Part shown: piece by piece, positions 30,883-40,209 of the stretch | Numbering within the stretch: the first letter of the stretch is position 1 | Layout of the letters: each line of letters begins with the position of its first letter | DNA from: Marinobacter halophilus | GTDB lineage: Bacteria; Pseudomonadota; Gammaproteobacteria; Pseudomonadales; Oleiphilaceae | DNA length: 64,000 nt | Reading direction: 5' to 3' | Assembly: GCF_003007685.1 (NCBI RefSeq) | Contig: NZ_PXNN01000005.1 | Span: forward strand, 1 to 64,000 | Position numbers and translations under genes: made by a program | The notes under the pieces: model-generated | Told to the model about the DNA's origin: nothing | The model's input: the letters and a program-made list of their open reading frames with translations, nothing else | The model's database searches: none

Positions 30883-30921
30883 AAAACCGGTACCTGCAGG
30901 ATGTAGGTGCCGGTTTTTTTT
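30883..30921 (+). terminator. Rho-independent terminator after ahpF
   Basis: CCGGTACCT pairs with AGGTGCCGG around a nine-base loop and is followed by TTTTTTTT. The flanking A-run makes it potentially bidirectional with the convergent transglutaminase-like gene. Confidence 0.85.
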
Positions 30922-30933
30922 ATGTAAGTGCCT

Positions 30934-31602
30934 TTAGTTTGCTGACATATCCTGCTCGAGGCTGCCGTTAGCCTGAGCCGATTGGCCCTGGTCAGTAAAC
31001 AGGTGACCGTAAGCGGCGCGCACGCCCTCGACGATAAACTGGTGGGGCACATCCTCGAACACGCCGTGATCGTTGATGTATTCCATGTGGGCCTCACCGG
31101 ATTCGGTGAATTCCTGGAACACCGAATCGTGCACGCCGTCGAATTCCAAGGGTTCCACCTTCATCATGTCACACAGTTGCCGGTTGAAGGCGGGGGTCGC
31201 TTTCACCCATTGCCCGTTCAGATACAACTCGATGAAACCGTGCATACGAAAGATATCGGATCTTAGCCATTCGATCAGCTTGGGGCTGGACAGGTGATTG
31301 CGCACGTCTGCCAGGCCCAGGCGGCTGGGAATGCCGACGGCGCGGGCGGCGGCACCCAATAACACGGCTTTGGGGATGCAGTAGCTTTCACCGCTGGTCA
31401 GGGCGTAGCTGGCGGTGAGGGTGTGTGGATCGGTCTGGAACACGTACGGGTTGTAGTGAACGCTGTCGCGTACGGCCAGGTAAAGCGCCTTGGCCTGCTC
31501 GACCGGATCGTTCGGCACGCCTTCAAGTTGCTGGTCTATCCAGGCCTTTACTTCGGGCTGGTCGTAGTCGAAGAAAGCGGTGGGCTTGAGATAGTTTTCC
31601 AT
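30934..31602 (-). CDS. Transglutaminase-like cysteine peptidase-fold protein
   Basis: The 222-residue protein has the transglutaminase-like core: GESYCIPKAVLLGAAARAVGIPSRLG with the nucleophile Cys75 and FRMHGFIELYLNGQWVKATPAFN with His121. The Asp expected after the His block is not obvious (KATPAFN occupies that region). It lacks a signal peptide, so it is probably cytosolic. Homologues of this type are common in proteobacteria, with unknown substrates (peptide or amide bonds). Confidence 0.85.
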   Translation of the reverse strand: MENYLKPTAFFDYDQPEVKAWIDQQLEGVPNDPVEQAKALYLAVRDSVHYNPYVFQTDPHTLTASYALTSGESYCIPKAVLLGAAARAVGIPSRLGLADVRNHLSSPKLIEWLRSDIFRMHGFIELYLNGQWVKATPAFNRQLCDMMKVEPLEFDGVHDSVFQEFTESGEAHMEYINDHGVFEDVPHQFIVEGVRAAYGHLFTDQGQSAQANGSLEQDMSAN

Positions 31603-31771
31603 TGGGGGTTTCCGGCATTATCGGATTATCCCGCGATGATCTCGCAATTAGCAAGCTATGAGCAATGATTTATTCCACCACTACTGTTGCCCGATTTGAT
31701 CACCACGAGCCGTGGTTACCGCCCGGGATCTGTGTCAGTCTGGGGGCTTCCCATTAACTGAATGATTGATC

Positions 31772-32293
31772 ATGCCTCTGACAGAAGTTCTGGGCCAGAT
31801 TTTCGGTCTGGTCGCCCTCGGCTTTTGCATTGCGGGGTTTGCCAGCAAGAGCGACGACCGGCTGATGGTATTGCTGATTTCCGCCAACGTCGCCTTTGCC
31901 CTGATGTTTGCGTTTTTTCAGAGCTGGACGGCCGCAGCCCTGACAGTGCTGGTAATCGTGCGCATCGCGCTGGCCCGGAGGTTCCAGGGTAACTGGACCA
32001 TGATGACCGTGCTGCTGGCGGTCAACTTGCTGGTCGCCTGGGCGACCTGGGCCTCAGTGACAGACCTGTTCCCGTTGGCGGCCGCCGTGTTGGGCACTGT
32101 CGGCATGTTCCTGCTGAAGGGCATTGCCTTGCGGGTGGTGCTCGGATTTGCCGCGTTCGCCTGGATGCTCAACAACATTGTGATTGGCTCGGTTGGCGGC
32201 ATTCTGGCGGAAGCCATGGTGCTGGTCACCAACGTTATTACCATTGCCCGGTTGTACCGAATTCGCAGGAAATATCCGGGCATCGAGCCCTGA
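31772..32293 (+). CDS. YgjV-family inner-membrane protein
   Basis: The 173-residue hydrophobic protein has about six transmembrane segments. The features GLVALGFCIAGFASKSDDRLMVLLISANV and the C-terminal NNIVIGSVGGILAEAMVLVTNVITIARLYR match the YgjV family of bacterial inner-membrane proteins. Their function is unknown. The start is ATG 31772, with an alternative TTG two codons earlier. It is monocistronic. Confidence 0.8.
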   Translation: MPLTEVLGQIFGLVALGFCIAGFASKSDDRLMVLLISANVAFALMFAFFQSWTAAALTVLVIVRIALARRFQGNWTMMTVLLAVNLLVAWATWASVTDLFPLAAAVLGTVGMFLLKGIALRVVLGFAAFAWMLNNIVIGSVGGILAEAMVLVTNVITIARLYRIRRKYPGIEP

Positions 32294-32451
32294 TGCGTTA
32301 ATTCCAATGGCTGCGTGGGTGGCCTGAGTAACTGTCTGTCAGTGTGAAAGTGGCCAATTTCGTCTGATCCGCATCGGCGTACCTTTGTCTCAACGCAGGC
32401 TTCTGATGGGTCAGGAGCCGGGAAGAACATAAAAACAGTGAGACGACACCC

Positions 32452-33978
32452 ATGAGCCACCAACACTACGACGTTCTGATCATCGGCGCCGGCGTTTCCG
32501 GCATTGGCATGGCCTGCCATCTGAAGCGGGAATGCCCGGGCAAGCGCTTTGCCGTGCTGGAGCGGCGGCAATCGCTGGGGGGCACCTGGGATCTGTTCCG
32601 TTACCCCGGCATCCGTTCCGACTCTGACATGTTCACCTTTGGTTACAACTTCCGGCCCTGGACTGGCGGCAAGGTACTGGCCGACGGTGCCTCGATCAAA
32701 CAGTACGTGGCCGACACCGCTCGGGAAAACGATGTCGAAAAGCACATCCGTTACGGCGTGGCGGTGAAGACTGCCGACTGGTCCAGCGCGGAGAAGTGCT
32801 GGAAACTGAGCGCAGAGAATGAAAAAACCGGCGAAGCCGAAACCTACACGGCCAGCTTTCTGGTGGGTTGCACCGGCTATTACAATTACGATCAGGGCTA
32901 CAAGCCTGATTTTCCTGGCGAGCAGGATTTCAAAGGCCAGGTGGTACATCCGCAGCATTGGCCGGAGGATCTGGACTACGCGGGCAAGAGCGTGGTGGTG
33001 ATCGGCAGTGGCGCTACTGCTATTACGCTGGTGCCCACCATGGCCGATAAGGCCAGCCATGTGACCATGCTGCAGCGCTCACCCACCTACCTGATGCCGT
33101 TACCCTCGACTGATAAGGTCACCCTGGCGCTGCAGAAAGTCTTGCCGGAGAAAACCGCCTATCGGCTGACCCGGGCTCGCAATATTTCGATTTCACGGCT
33201 GCTGTACGAACGGTCACGGAAAAGCCCGAAGGCCATGCGCCGGCTGTTTCTGTCGATCATCCGGCGGCAATTGAAAGGCAAGGCCGACATGCGCCACTTC
33301 ACCCCGGACTACAATCCGTGGGATCAGCGCCTGTGTGTGGTCAAAGACGGCGACCTGTTTGATGCTATCAAGGCCGGCACCGCGTCCATCAAGACCGATC
33401 ATATTGATTGCTTCACCGAAACCGGCATTCGCCTGAAATCGGGCGAAGAGCTGGTGGCCGACATTATTATCCCGGCTACCGGGCTGGACATTCAGATGCT
33501 GGGTGGCATTACGCCAACGGTTGACGGCCAGAGCGTGGTGCTGAAAGACAAAGTGATCTACAAGAACGTGATGATCGAGGGCATGCCTAATGCGGGCATG
33601 ATCTTCGGCTACACCAACATCTCGTGGACTCTCAAAGCGGACATCGCCAGCGAGTACCTGTGCCGGTTGATCAATCACATGGATCGCAAGGATTATCGGG
33701 TGGCAGTGCCCCGGGACACCGAAAACAGCCTCGGCGACGATACGGTTTTGGGTTCTCTGGACGCTGGTTACATCAAACGCGCGGAAGACCGGCTGCCCCG
33801 CCAGGGCACCCATGGCCCCTGGAAGGCGAGTCAGAACTACCTGAAGGATGTGAAAATCCTGCGCTTTGAGCCGATTGAAGATGGTTATCTGGAGTTTGAC
33901 GGCAAGCGCAGCCGGGTGGATGAACAGCAGAACGCCGGGTTTTTCCGGCCATTGCGTTCTGCATTGTTCGGAGCCTGA
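32452..33978 (+). CDS. almA: AlmA-like flavin monooxygenase (long-chain alkane oxidation)
   Basis: The 508-residue protein has an N-terminal FAD loop IIGAGVSGIGMACHL, the LGGTWDLFRYPGIRSDSDMFTFG block, the Baeyer-Villiger fingerprint FKGQVVHPQHWP (about 160-171) and a second nucleotide loop VIGSGATAITLVP. The FRYPGIRSDSDM-FTF-NFRPW stretch is characteristic of AlmA-type monooxygenases, which oxidise long-chain n-alkanes in marine oil degraders. Substrate here is inferred. Single gene with no linked regulator. Confidence 0.82.
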   Translation: MSHQHYDVLIIGAGVSGIGMACHLKRECPGKRFAVLERRQSLGGTWDLFRYPGIRSDSDMFTFGYNFRPWTGGKVLADGASIKQYVADTARENDVEKHIRYGVAVKTADWSSAEKCWKLSAENEKTGEAETYTASFLVGCTGYYNYDQGYKPDFPGEQDFKGQVVHPQHWPEDLDYAGKSVVVIGSGATAITLVPTMADKASHVTMLQRSPTYLMPLPSTDKVTLALQKVLPEKTAYRLTRARNISISRLLYERSRKSPKAMRRLFLSIIRRQLKGKADMRHFTPDYNPWDQRLCVVKDGDLFDAIKAGTASIKTDHIDCFTETGIRLKSGEELVADIIIPATGLDIQMLGGITPTVDGQSVVLKDKVIYKNVMIEGMPNAGMIFGYTNISWTLKADIASEYLCRLINHMDRKDYRVAVPRDTENSLGDDTVLGSLDAGYIKRAEDRLPRQGTHGPWKASQNYLKDVKILRFEPIEDGYLEFDGKRSRVDEQQNAGFFRPLRSALFGA

Positions 33979-33979
33979 G

Positions 33980-35344
33980 TTACTGGAAGGCCTCGCGGAT
34001 CACGTCACGGTAGTTTCGAATCCGCTGCACGTAGTGCACGGGTTCATAGCCCCGGGCGTAGCCATAGCGAGTGCTGGGGTAGTAGCGTTTGTCTGCCTTC
34101 AGTGGCAGCACTTGTGCCATGTCATCCCACGAATCCGGGTTCTTGCCCAGATCACGGGCCAGTTGCCGGGCATCCAGCAGATGGCCGCGGCCTATGTTGT
34201 AGCTGGCCAGGGCGAGGAAGGTCCGGTCCGGCTCGGGAATGGTGTCCGGCAGGCGCCGGTGGCGGTCTGCCAGATAGCGTGCACCGCCGTCGATGGCGGC
34301 TTTGGCATCCAGCCGGTTGGCAACGCCGAGAGATGTGGCGGTGCGACGGGTTAGCATCATGATGCCGCGCACCCCGGTGGGAGATTTGGCGGTCGGCTCC
34401 CAATGAGACTCCTGGTAAGACAGGGCGGCCAGCAAATCGGCGGGTATTCCGGTCTTCAGCTCTGCCGCCCTGAATTCTTCAATATACCGCGGCAGCTTCG
34501 CCTTGATGCTGCGATTCAGTGCCCGCAGATCAACAAAATCAAACTCACCAATGTAGGCGAAGTAGCGGCTTTCCATGCTGGCAATTGCTTCATCACCCTG
34601 GGTACTGTTCATCCACTCCCGTGCATCTGACGCCAGTTCTTTGGCATCTGCAGGCAGGTACCAGCCCAGGTTACGACCCTCAGTAAGGTTCATGGCCACT
34701 TCAAGGTGCGGAAAGTGCCGGCGCATCACTTGAACAATGTTGGAATCGGCGACGGCGCAGCCGATTCTTTTATCGGCAACTTCAGAGAGAAGCACTTCGG
34801 TTGTGCGCTGAGCATCTTCCCGGAACTCAATGCCAGGATGCTGTTCGGCCAGCTCATTGAGGGTAGCTACGTAGCTGGAGCCAGCAGTGACCGCAATGTC
34901 CGTTCCGGGGAGCTCATCAGGCTTCTTGGGCAACGGGCGGTTGTCCCGGTGGCAGACGAGCTGCTCGGTAATCTCAGTATGGGCCGGGCCTTGGGTAAAG
35001 CGTTCATTGCGGGTAAACAGGTGGGTCAGGCCGGCTGCCGCCAGGTGTGTGTTGCCAGCCTCAAGTGAATCGAGCACCGCGCTGGTTGAATCCAGCATGG
35101 TCCATTCCACTTGCCAGCCTCGGGCCTTGGCGTAATCCACGATCAAGGCGTATTCCGGACCGACGGGGTTTTCGTGGCGGTCGAGATAATAGGTGGTGGA
35201 GCCGTTGCGAGTGGCCACTTTCAGAAGGCCGGTTTCGAAGGGCGATTCCAGGCCAGGCTGTGCCGTTGGCTGGGATGGTTCGCTGCATCCGGCAAGAGCA
35301 AGAATCAGGGCCGGCACACCAAGCGCTAGCTTACCGCGGGACAT
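33980..35344 (-). CDS. mltF: Membrane-bound lytic transglycosylase MltF
   Basis: The 454-residue lipoprotein has a lipobox LALAGC with Cys20. It has a periplasmic SBP_bac_3-like regulatory domain (about 40-270) and a C-terminal SLT catalytic domain with AALSYQESHWEPTAKSPTGVRGIMML (Glu nucleophile in the YQESHW motif) and NIGRGHLLDAR...Y. It cleaves peptidoglycan from the outer membrane and may sense muropeptides with the first domain. The domain order is that of MltF. Confidence 0.94.
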   Translation of the reverse strand: MSRGKLALGVPALILALAGCSEPSQPTAQPGLESPFETGLLKVATRNGSTTYYLDRHENPVGPEYALIVDYAKARGWQVEWTMLDSTSAVLDSLEAGNTHLAAAGLTHLFTRNERFTQGPAHTEITEQLVCHRDNRPLPKKPDELPGTDIAVTAGSSYVATLNELAEQHPGIEFREDAQRTTEVLLSEVADKRIGCAVADSNIVQVMRRHFPHLEVAMNLTEGRNLGWYLPADAKELASDAREWMNSTQGDEAIASMESRYFAYIGEFDFVDLRALNRSIKAKLPRYIEEFRAAELKTGIPADLLAALSYQESHWEPTAKSPTGVRGIMMLTRRTATSLGVANRLDAKAAIDGGARYLADRHRRLPDTIPEPDRTFLALASYNIGRGHLLDARQLARDLGKNPDSWDDMAQVLPLKADKRYYPSTRYGYARGYEPVHYVQRIRNYRDVIREAFQ

Positions 35345-35520
35345 GAACGTATCCCCTTATTTTTGTGTCGTATTTGTATGTAGGTCTACTCTGTAGAAAA
35401 TATACTCCAGCTTCAAGCGTTTGGATTGGTTGGTCACAGCTGACGATGTATCCGCAGAATGGCGGATAGGCACCGCAACTTAGCATCCTTATTATAGGTG
35501 TTCCTGAATCAAGCCCTTGC

Positions 35521-36843
35521 ATGAGGAAACCTTTCTTGCAGCACACCCTGCGCTCTTCGTTTGCCTACGTCGCGTTGATGGCGGCCGTGCTGTCACTGCT
35601 GCCGGGCATGGCGCTGGTGGGTGCGCTGGCGGTCAGTCTGGCGGTGATTCTGGGCTGGCAGGATATGCGCTATGTGCCCCGGGCGGTGTTTGCGTTCGCG
35701 GTTTTGACACTGGCTTTCGCCCTCGGCCACAACCCGGCTCTGATCGTCACTGCCGCCGTCAGCATGACCCGGCTGGCCGGCCTGGTGCTGGCGGTAATGT
35801 TGTTATCGAATGTGCTGGCGCGGACGAGAGATCTGCAGCGCATTTCGGCCAGCCTGTTTGGCGGCAAGCCGCTGATGCGGTATCTGAGTCTGGCCTACGG
35901 CACCTCACTGGTGTCTGTGCCGCTGAACTTCGGGTCGGTGGCGGTGGTTGGTAGCCTGGTCGGGGAGCGTATTCGCCGAAATGGAGACTCTCCGGCCACT
36001 CGCAACGCCACGCGGGCGGTATTGCGGGGGTTTGGTGTGGCGCCTGTCTTTTCGCCACTGTCCATCTCCGTGGTGCTTACGCTGACCTTGCTGCCGGGGC
36101 TGGGCATTGTCCAGTTGCTGTTGCTGGCAGTGCCGTTCTCCATTGTGCTGGTGTTGGTGGGACTGCTTTGGCGCGAGCCGGAACCTGCGCAGGACCTGGT
36201 GGCTCAGGAAGACCGGGCGGGAAGCGGCAGTTGGCTGCGGTTCAGCGGGTTGATTCTGGCGGTGTGTGCCGGCGTGTTTCTGTTCAGCCATCAGTATCAG
36301 CTCAGCTATGCTCATTCGGTGGCGCTGAGTTGTCTTGCGGCCGTTCTGCTGTATCGGGTACTTGGCTGGCTGCGCCGGGAGCGTCAGCCTTGGTCCAGCA
36401 TGGCCAACGTCAGCAACGAACTGGCCATTGTCGGCGGCTCGGCGTTTATCGGCGCAGTTATCAGTGGTGTGGTGCTGGGCCAGATTGATGGTAATCCACA
36501 GCTGCCGGTCTGGCTCTGGGCGATGTTGGCGGCGGGTGTGCCCTGGCTGTTCTTTGCGGCTGGTTTGGGCGGCGTGAATCCGATTGTCATTGGCACCCTG
36601 GTGGGCGGCATTCTCGGCTCCCTCTGGCCTGAGAGTGCTCAGATCGGGCTGGGCATCGCCATGGTGACCGGTTGGGGCATTACCGCCTTCGGGACACCGT
36701 TTGCGGCCAACGCCCTGATCATGGAGCGGTTGACCGGCTACCGCGCCCGGGATGCTTCATTTCGGTGGAGTCTGGCGCTGTCATTGTCCGGATTGATGGC
36801 GGCCAGCCTGATGGCCTTTGGCCTGACCTTCTGGCTGGCCTGA
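35521..36843 (+). CDS. Polytopic membrane protein, probable permease
   Basis: The 440-residue protein has about eleven to twelve hydrophobic segments and few loops. Recognisable features are NFGSVAVVGSLVGERIRR near the middle of the first half and the Gly-rich GGSAFIGAVISGVVLGQI and TPFAANALIMERLTG in the second half. Each half has a re-entrant-like G-rich segment, reminiscent of ion-transporter superfamily carriers, but I cannot assign a family. A TATTATAGG -10-like sequence is about 26 bases before the start. It is convergent with dsbG. Confidence 0.75.
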   Translation: MRKPFLQHTLRSSFAYVALMAAVLSLLPGMALVGALAVSLAVILGWQDMRYVPRAVFAFAVLTLAFALGHNPALIVTAAVSMTRLAGLVLAVMLLSNVLARTRDLQRISASLFGGKPLMRYLSLAYGTSLVSVPLNFGSVAVVGSLVGERIRRNGDSPATRNATRAVLRGFGVAPVFSPLSISVVLTLTLLPGLGIVQLLLLAVPFSIVLVLVGLLWREPEPAQDLVAQEDRAGSGSWLRFSGLILAVCAGVFLFSHQYQLSYAHSVALSCLAAVLLYRVLGWLRRERQPWSSMANVSNELAIVGGSAFIGAVISGVVLGQIDGNPQLPVWLWAMLAAGVPWLFFAAGLGGVNPIVIGTLVGGILGSLWPESAQIGLGIAMVTGWGITAFGTPFAANALIMERLTGYRARDASFRWSLALSLSGLMAASLMAFGLTFWLA

Positions 36844-36854
36844 TCAACCCGTGC

Positions 36855-37631
36855 TCAGGGCTTGGGCCCCATCATCCGCAGCAGCGCTTGCGGGTTGGGC
36901 AGGCCCTGAACCATCTGCACCTTGCCTTGCTGATCCCGGTATAACGTGCTCGGGGTGGCTTGCAGTCCCAGGTCCTGCATTAACTGATTATTGGCTTTCA
37001 CATCCATGTGGGCAGCGCTCACCCGCGCGCGATCCACCTCGATACCGCCCTGTTCGTAACTTTCCTGGTGTTGATGCATGGCGGCTTCCGGGTCGTCACT
37101 GCCCAGAATGGTGGCGGCTTTGGTCAGGCTGTCTTCCCGGAGTATGCCCACCATGATGTGGCGCAGTTGAACCTTGCCGGCGTCGATCCAGGGGGCCGCC
37201 TGCTGACGAAACCGGAAGCAATAAGGGCAATTGGGATCGGTGAAGGTATACACCACGATGTCGGCGTCACTGGCGCCGTCCCGGACCCAGTGGCTGCTTT
37301 CCAGTTGCGGCCAGGCGCTTTCGAACTTTGGCCCTTCAACCAGCTCCTGAATACTGGCGGCGCTCAGGTTGTTGCCATCTTGGTCGAGCAGGGTGCCGAC
37401 AATGACATGATCGCCATCCGGGGTCAGATAGAACGCCAGTGAGCGGCCTTGCATCTCACCGACATAACCGGTCATGCCGCCCGGTGCGTCAAAGCTGTCG
37501 ATAACGGTCACGCCTTGTTGTTCCAGGGTCTGGATGGCGGGCGGATGGTTATCAGCCTGTGCGGTGGCGGTCACCAGGGCAGCCGACAGAAGGCCGCCCT
37601 GCAGTAATCTTTGAAGTGTTGGGCTAGTCAT
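36855..37631 (-). CDS. dsbG: DsbG/DsbC-like periplasmic thiol:disulfide protein
   Basis: The 258-residue protein has a signal peptide (cleavage after TAQA near 26), an N-terminal dimerisation domain, and a thioredoxin fold with YTFTDPNCPYCFRFRQQ (Cys135, Cys138). The CPYC active site is that of DsbG. The later GLQATPSTLY is the cis-Pro loop. It should act in the periplasm as an isomerase or reductase. It overlaps the upstream TlpA-like gene by eight bases, so the two are co-translated and may form a redox pair. Confidence 0.92.
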   Translation of the reverse strand: MTSPTLQRLLQGGLLSAALVTATAQADNHPPAIQTLEQQGVTVIDSFDAPGGMTGYVGEMQGRSLAFYLTPDGDHVIVGTLLDQDGNNLSAASIQELVEGPKFESAWPQLESSHWVRDGASDADIVVYTFTDPNCPYCFRFRQQAAPWIDAGKVQLRHIMVGILREDSLTKAATILGSDDPEAAMHQHQESYEQGGIEVDRARVSAAHMDVKANNQLMQDLGLQATPSTLYRDQQGKVQMVQGLPNPQALLRMMGPKP

Positions 37632-38472
37632 TGGCTGTTATCTCCGCTGAGGGTGTCAGGTGGTTGGTGTCAAATCGTTCAAGGCCCCGAAACAGGCTGG
37701 CGCGGGACAGTTCGCCCATGTGGCTGTCGACCAGATTGCCCTCGGCGTTATAGAACAGGGTGGTGGGCAGGCCATGGCTGCCGGTCACCCGGCCAAACTG
37801 GCCCTGACGATCGCTGAGCACGTGGTTCAGGTCCAGGTTCTGTTCCGAGAGAAATTTCTGAATGGTTTCCGGGTGCTCGCCCTGATTGGCAAACACAAAG
37901 TTGATGCCTGGGTAGCGCTTTTGAGCCTCTTCCAGTACCGGCATTTCACGAATGCAGGGTGGGCACCAGGTGGCCCATAAGTTGACCACCGTTGGCTGGC
38001 CGTTGGCGATGACGTTCAGATCTACCGGCTGCTCGTTAAGGTCGGTCAGGGCCACTTCGGGCAGGCCTTTCATTTGCTGATTGATCAGGTTGAGAGTGCC
38101 GGTGGTGAAGCCCCAGGTAAGCAGGCCTGCGACCATGGCCGTGCCCAGTGCCCGGCGGCTGTCGGCCCGGCGCCACATCAGGAACCCGCCAAACACGAGA
38201 GCCACGATCAGGCCCGACACCATGTCGAAACCACCATCGCGGATATCGATCATGCCCAGCCAGTCACCCTGATAGTGCTCGTAGTAACGGATAACAAAGC
38301 CAATACGGGCACTGATCATGGCGACGACGAAAATGTCAGACAGGGTGCCCGCGATCGGTGTTTTGTGCTTGCGGCCGGCGATGGCGCCGACGATCAGGGC
38401 AACAACAAAGGCAAAAACCAGCAGTACGTGCCCGATAGACAGACTAACGGGGCCAACGCCGACGCTGAGCAT
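37624..38472 (-). CDS. Membrane-anchored TlpA-like thioredoxin with Lgt-like N-terminus
   Basis: The 282-residue protein has an N-terminal membrane domain with about four segments (10-130) resembling part of prolipoprotein diacylglyceryl transferase-like proteins (ARIGFVIRYYEHY, DGGFDMVSGLIVALVFGGFLMW). A TlpA/ResA-type thioredoxin domain follows with NLWATWCPPCIREMPVL (Cys170, Cys173) and GLPTTLFYN. It would face the periplasm. Overlap with dsbG suggests that it keeps DsbG reduced, in place of DsbD; that is inference. Confidence 0.85.
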   Translation of the reverse strand: MLSVGVGPVSLSIGHVLLVFAFVVALIVGAIAGRKHKTPIAGTLSDIFVVAMISARIGFVIRYYEHYQGDWLGMIDIRDGGFDMVSGLIVALVFGGFLMWRRADSRRALGTAMVAGLLTWGFTTGTLNLINQQMKGLPEVALTDLNEQPVDLNVIANGQPTVVNLWATWCPPCIREMPVLEEAQKRYPGINFVFANQGEHPETIQKFLSEQNLDLNHVLSDRQGQFGRVTGSHGLPTTLFYNAEGNLVDSHMGELSRASLFRGLERFDTNHLTPSAEITAND

Positions 38473-38813
38473 GGCATCTCCAGTATTCGGTGAGTTTTAA
38501 GACGGTACGGCCGCTAGTGACCACAGACATTGATGGGAGTTCCATCTTTTTCCAAAATGTAAGCCTGCTAATGAAAACCACCTATGGCTATTTGCCAAAC
38601 CCTCTGTTACCGTGCCTGCATCCTGCCTCTAGGGATTCCGCAGTTTCAGGCTATTTGCCGCTTTGCGAATTATCCATACGACCTGTCAGAGGACGTCACC
38701 CCGATACCGGCGCGTGACCGTAGTCGTTTTTTATTCCATGAATGTTCATGGCATCTGCCCGCATTCGCCGACGACGGTGTTCGTGGAGGCAGTATCAATC
38801 AAGAGTACCCTAT
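38473..38813 (+). other. 341-base intergenic region before rhlE
   Basis: Between the divergent TlpA-like and rhlE genes I see no convincing gene. Short + frames lack ribosome binding sites. A small palindrome CCATGAA-TG-TTCATGG lies at 38736-38751, about 60 bases before rhlE. The length suggests a long, possibly structured, rhlE leader, as is common for cold-inducible helicase genes, but I cannot identify a known motif. Confidence 0.5.
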
Positions 38814-40115
38814 ATGAATTTTTCTTCCCTCGGTTTGTCCGAGCCGCTCGTTCGTGCCACTTCCGATCAGGGTTATGATATCCCGTCTCCCATTCAGCTT
38901 CAGGCGATCCCTGCCGTGTTGTCTGGTCGAGATGTGATGGCCGCGGCCCAGACCGGTACCGGCAAAACCGCCGGATTTACTCTGCCTATCCTGCAGCGCT
39001 TGTTGGATAATCCGACCAATGGTAAAGGCCCTCGCGTGTTGATTCTGACGCCAACACGGGAGCTGGCAGCGCAGGTTCACGACAGTGTGAATCTGTACAG
39101 CAAATACGTTCCCATCAAAGCCGCCGTGGTTTTTGGTGGTGTCAAAATCAATCCGCAGATGATGAAGCTGCGCAAGGGCGTCGACGTTCTGGTGGCGACA
39201 CCGGGCCGTTTGATGGACCTGTATCAGCAGAACGCTGTGCGCTTCAACGAAGTGGAATTTCTGGTGCTGGACGAAGCCGACCGCATGCTGGACATGGGCT
39301 TCATCCGCGACATTCGCAAGATTCTTGCGCTGTTGCCGGCCAAGCGCCAGAGCCTGCTGTTCTCGGCGACTTTCTCAAGCGAGATCCGCGGCCTGGCCGA
39401 AGGCCTGCTGAACAATCCGGTGCAGGTAGAAGTCGCTGCCCGCAATACCTCCGCCGACAACATCATTCAGTCGGTGTACCCGGTAGATCAGAGCCAGAAA
39501 ACCGCGCTGCTGAGCAAGCTGGTGCGTGACAACGCCTGGGAACAGGTGCTGGTGTTTACCCGCACCAAGCACGGCGCTAACCGCCTGACCCAGAAGCTGG
39601 AAAAAGACGGCATCACCGCCGCCGCTATCCACGGCAACAAGTCCCAGGGTGCTCGTACCCGCGCTCTGGCCGACTTCAAGGCCGGCGAAGTGCGTGTGCT
39701 GGTCGCGACCGACATCGCCGCCCGCGGTCTGGACATCAAACAGTTGCCCCAGGTGGTGAACTTTGAACTGCCGAACGTACCGGAAGACTACGTGCACCGT
39801 ATCGGTCGTACCGGCCGTGCCGGCGAAAGTGGCCATGCCTTGTCATTGGTGAGTGCCGATGAAGGCAAGATGCTGGCTGGTATTGAAAGGCTGATCAAGA
39901 AGCAGCTGCCGCGCAAGGAAGTGGAGGGCTTCGAGCCCAGAAACAACCTGCCGTTGAAGCCAAAAGCCAGTGCTGACCCGAGCAAAGCCCGCAATCGCAG
40001 GCCCCAAGGCGGCGCAGGTAAAAGCTTTGGTCCCAAGCCTGCAGGACGCAGTGGTGCCCGCAGTGGCCAGGGACAAGGCCGAACTGGTCGCCCGGCTCAG
40101 CGCCAGAGCGCGTGA
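38814..40115 (+). CDS. rhlE: RhlE-type DEAD-box RNA helicase
   Basis: The 433-residue protein has the Q motif ([26 protein letters not shown]), motif I AQTGTGKT (about 45-52), [34 protein letters not shown], and the C-terminal helicase motifs [16 protein letters not shown] and [13 protein letters not shown] basic Gly/Arg/Gln-rich tail completes it, as in RhlE. It unwinds short RNA duplexes in ribosome assembly or cold adaptation. ATG 38814 is chosen because upstream Met codons give a non-family leader. Confidence 0.94.
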   Translation: MNFSSLGLSEPLVRATSDQGYDIPSPIQLQAIPAVLSGRDVMAAAQTGTGKTAGFTLPILQRLLDNPTNGKGPRVLILTPTRELAAQVHDSVNLYSKYVPIKAAVVFGGVKINPQMMKLRKGVDVLVATPGRLMDLYQQNAVRFNEVEFLVLDEADRMLDMGFIRDIRKILALLPAKRQSLLFSATFSSEIRGLAEGLLNNPVQVEVAARNTSADNIIQSVYPVDQSQKTALLSKLVRDNAWEQVLVFTRTKHGANRLTQKLEKDGITAAAIHGNKSQGARTRALADFKAGEVRVLVATDIAARGLDIKQLPQVVNFELPNVPEDYVHRIGRTGRAGESGHALSLVSADEGKMLAGIERLIKKQLPRKEVEGFEPRNNLPLKPKASADPSKARNRRPQGGAGKSFGPKPAGRSGARSGQGQGRTGRPAQRQSA

Positions 40116-40137
40116 CCTGATCCGGTTATCCGGACAT

Positions 40138-40170
40138 TAAAAAAGCGGGGCTGTGAAGCCCCGCTTTTTT
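40138..40170. terminator. Bidirectional terminator between rhlE and ompW
   Basis: AGCGGGGCT (40144-40152), GTGA, AGCCCCGCT (40157-40165), flanked by A-run and T-run. It can stop transcription of both convergent genes. Confidence 0.92.
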
Positions 40171-40209
40171 GTGTCTGAATGTCGCCTTCCCGACAGCCGG
40201 GATGCGGGA

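Noticed and set aside
31918..33060. 380-codon - strand frame across YgjV and AlmA
   Set aside because: It spans two real + strand genes and their gap, without a credible family.
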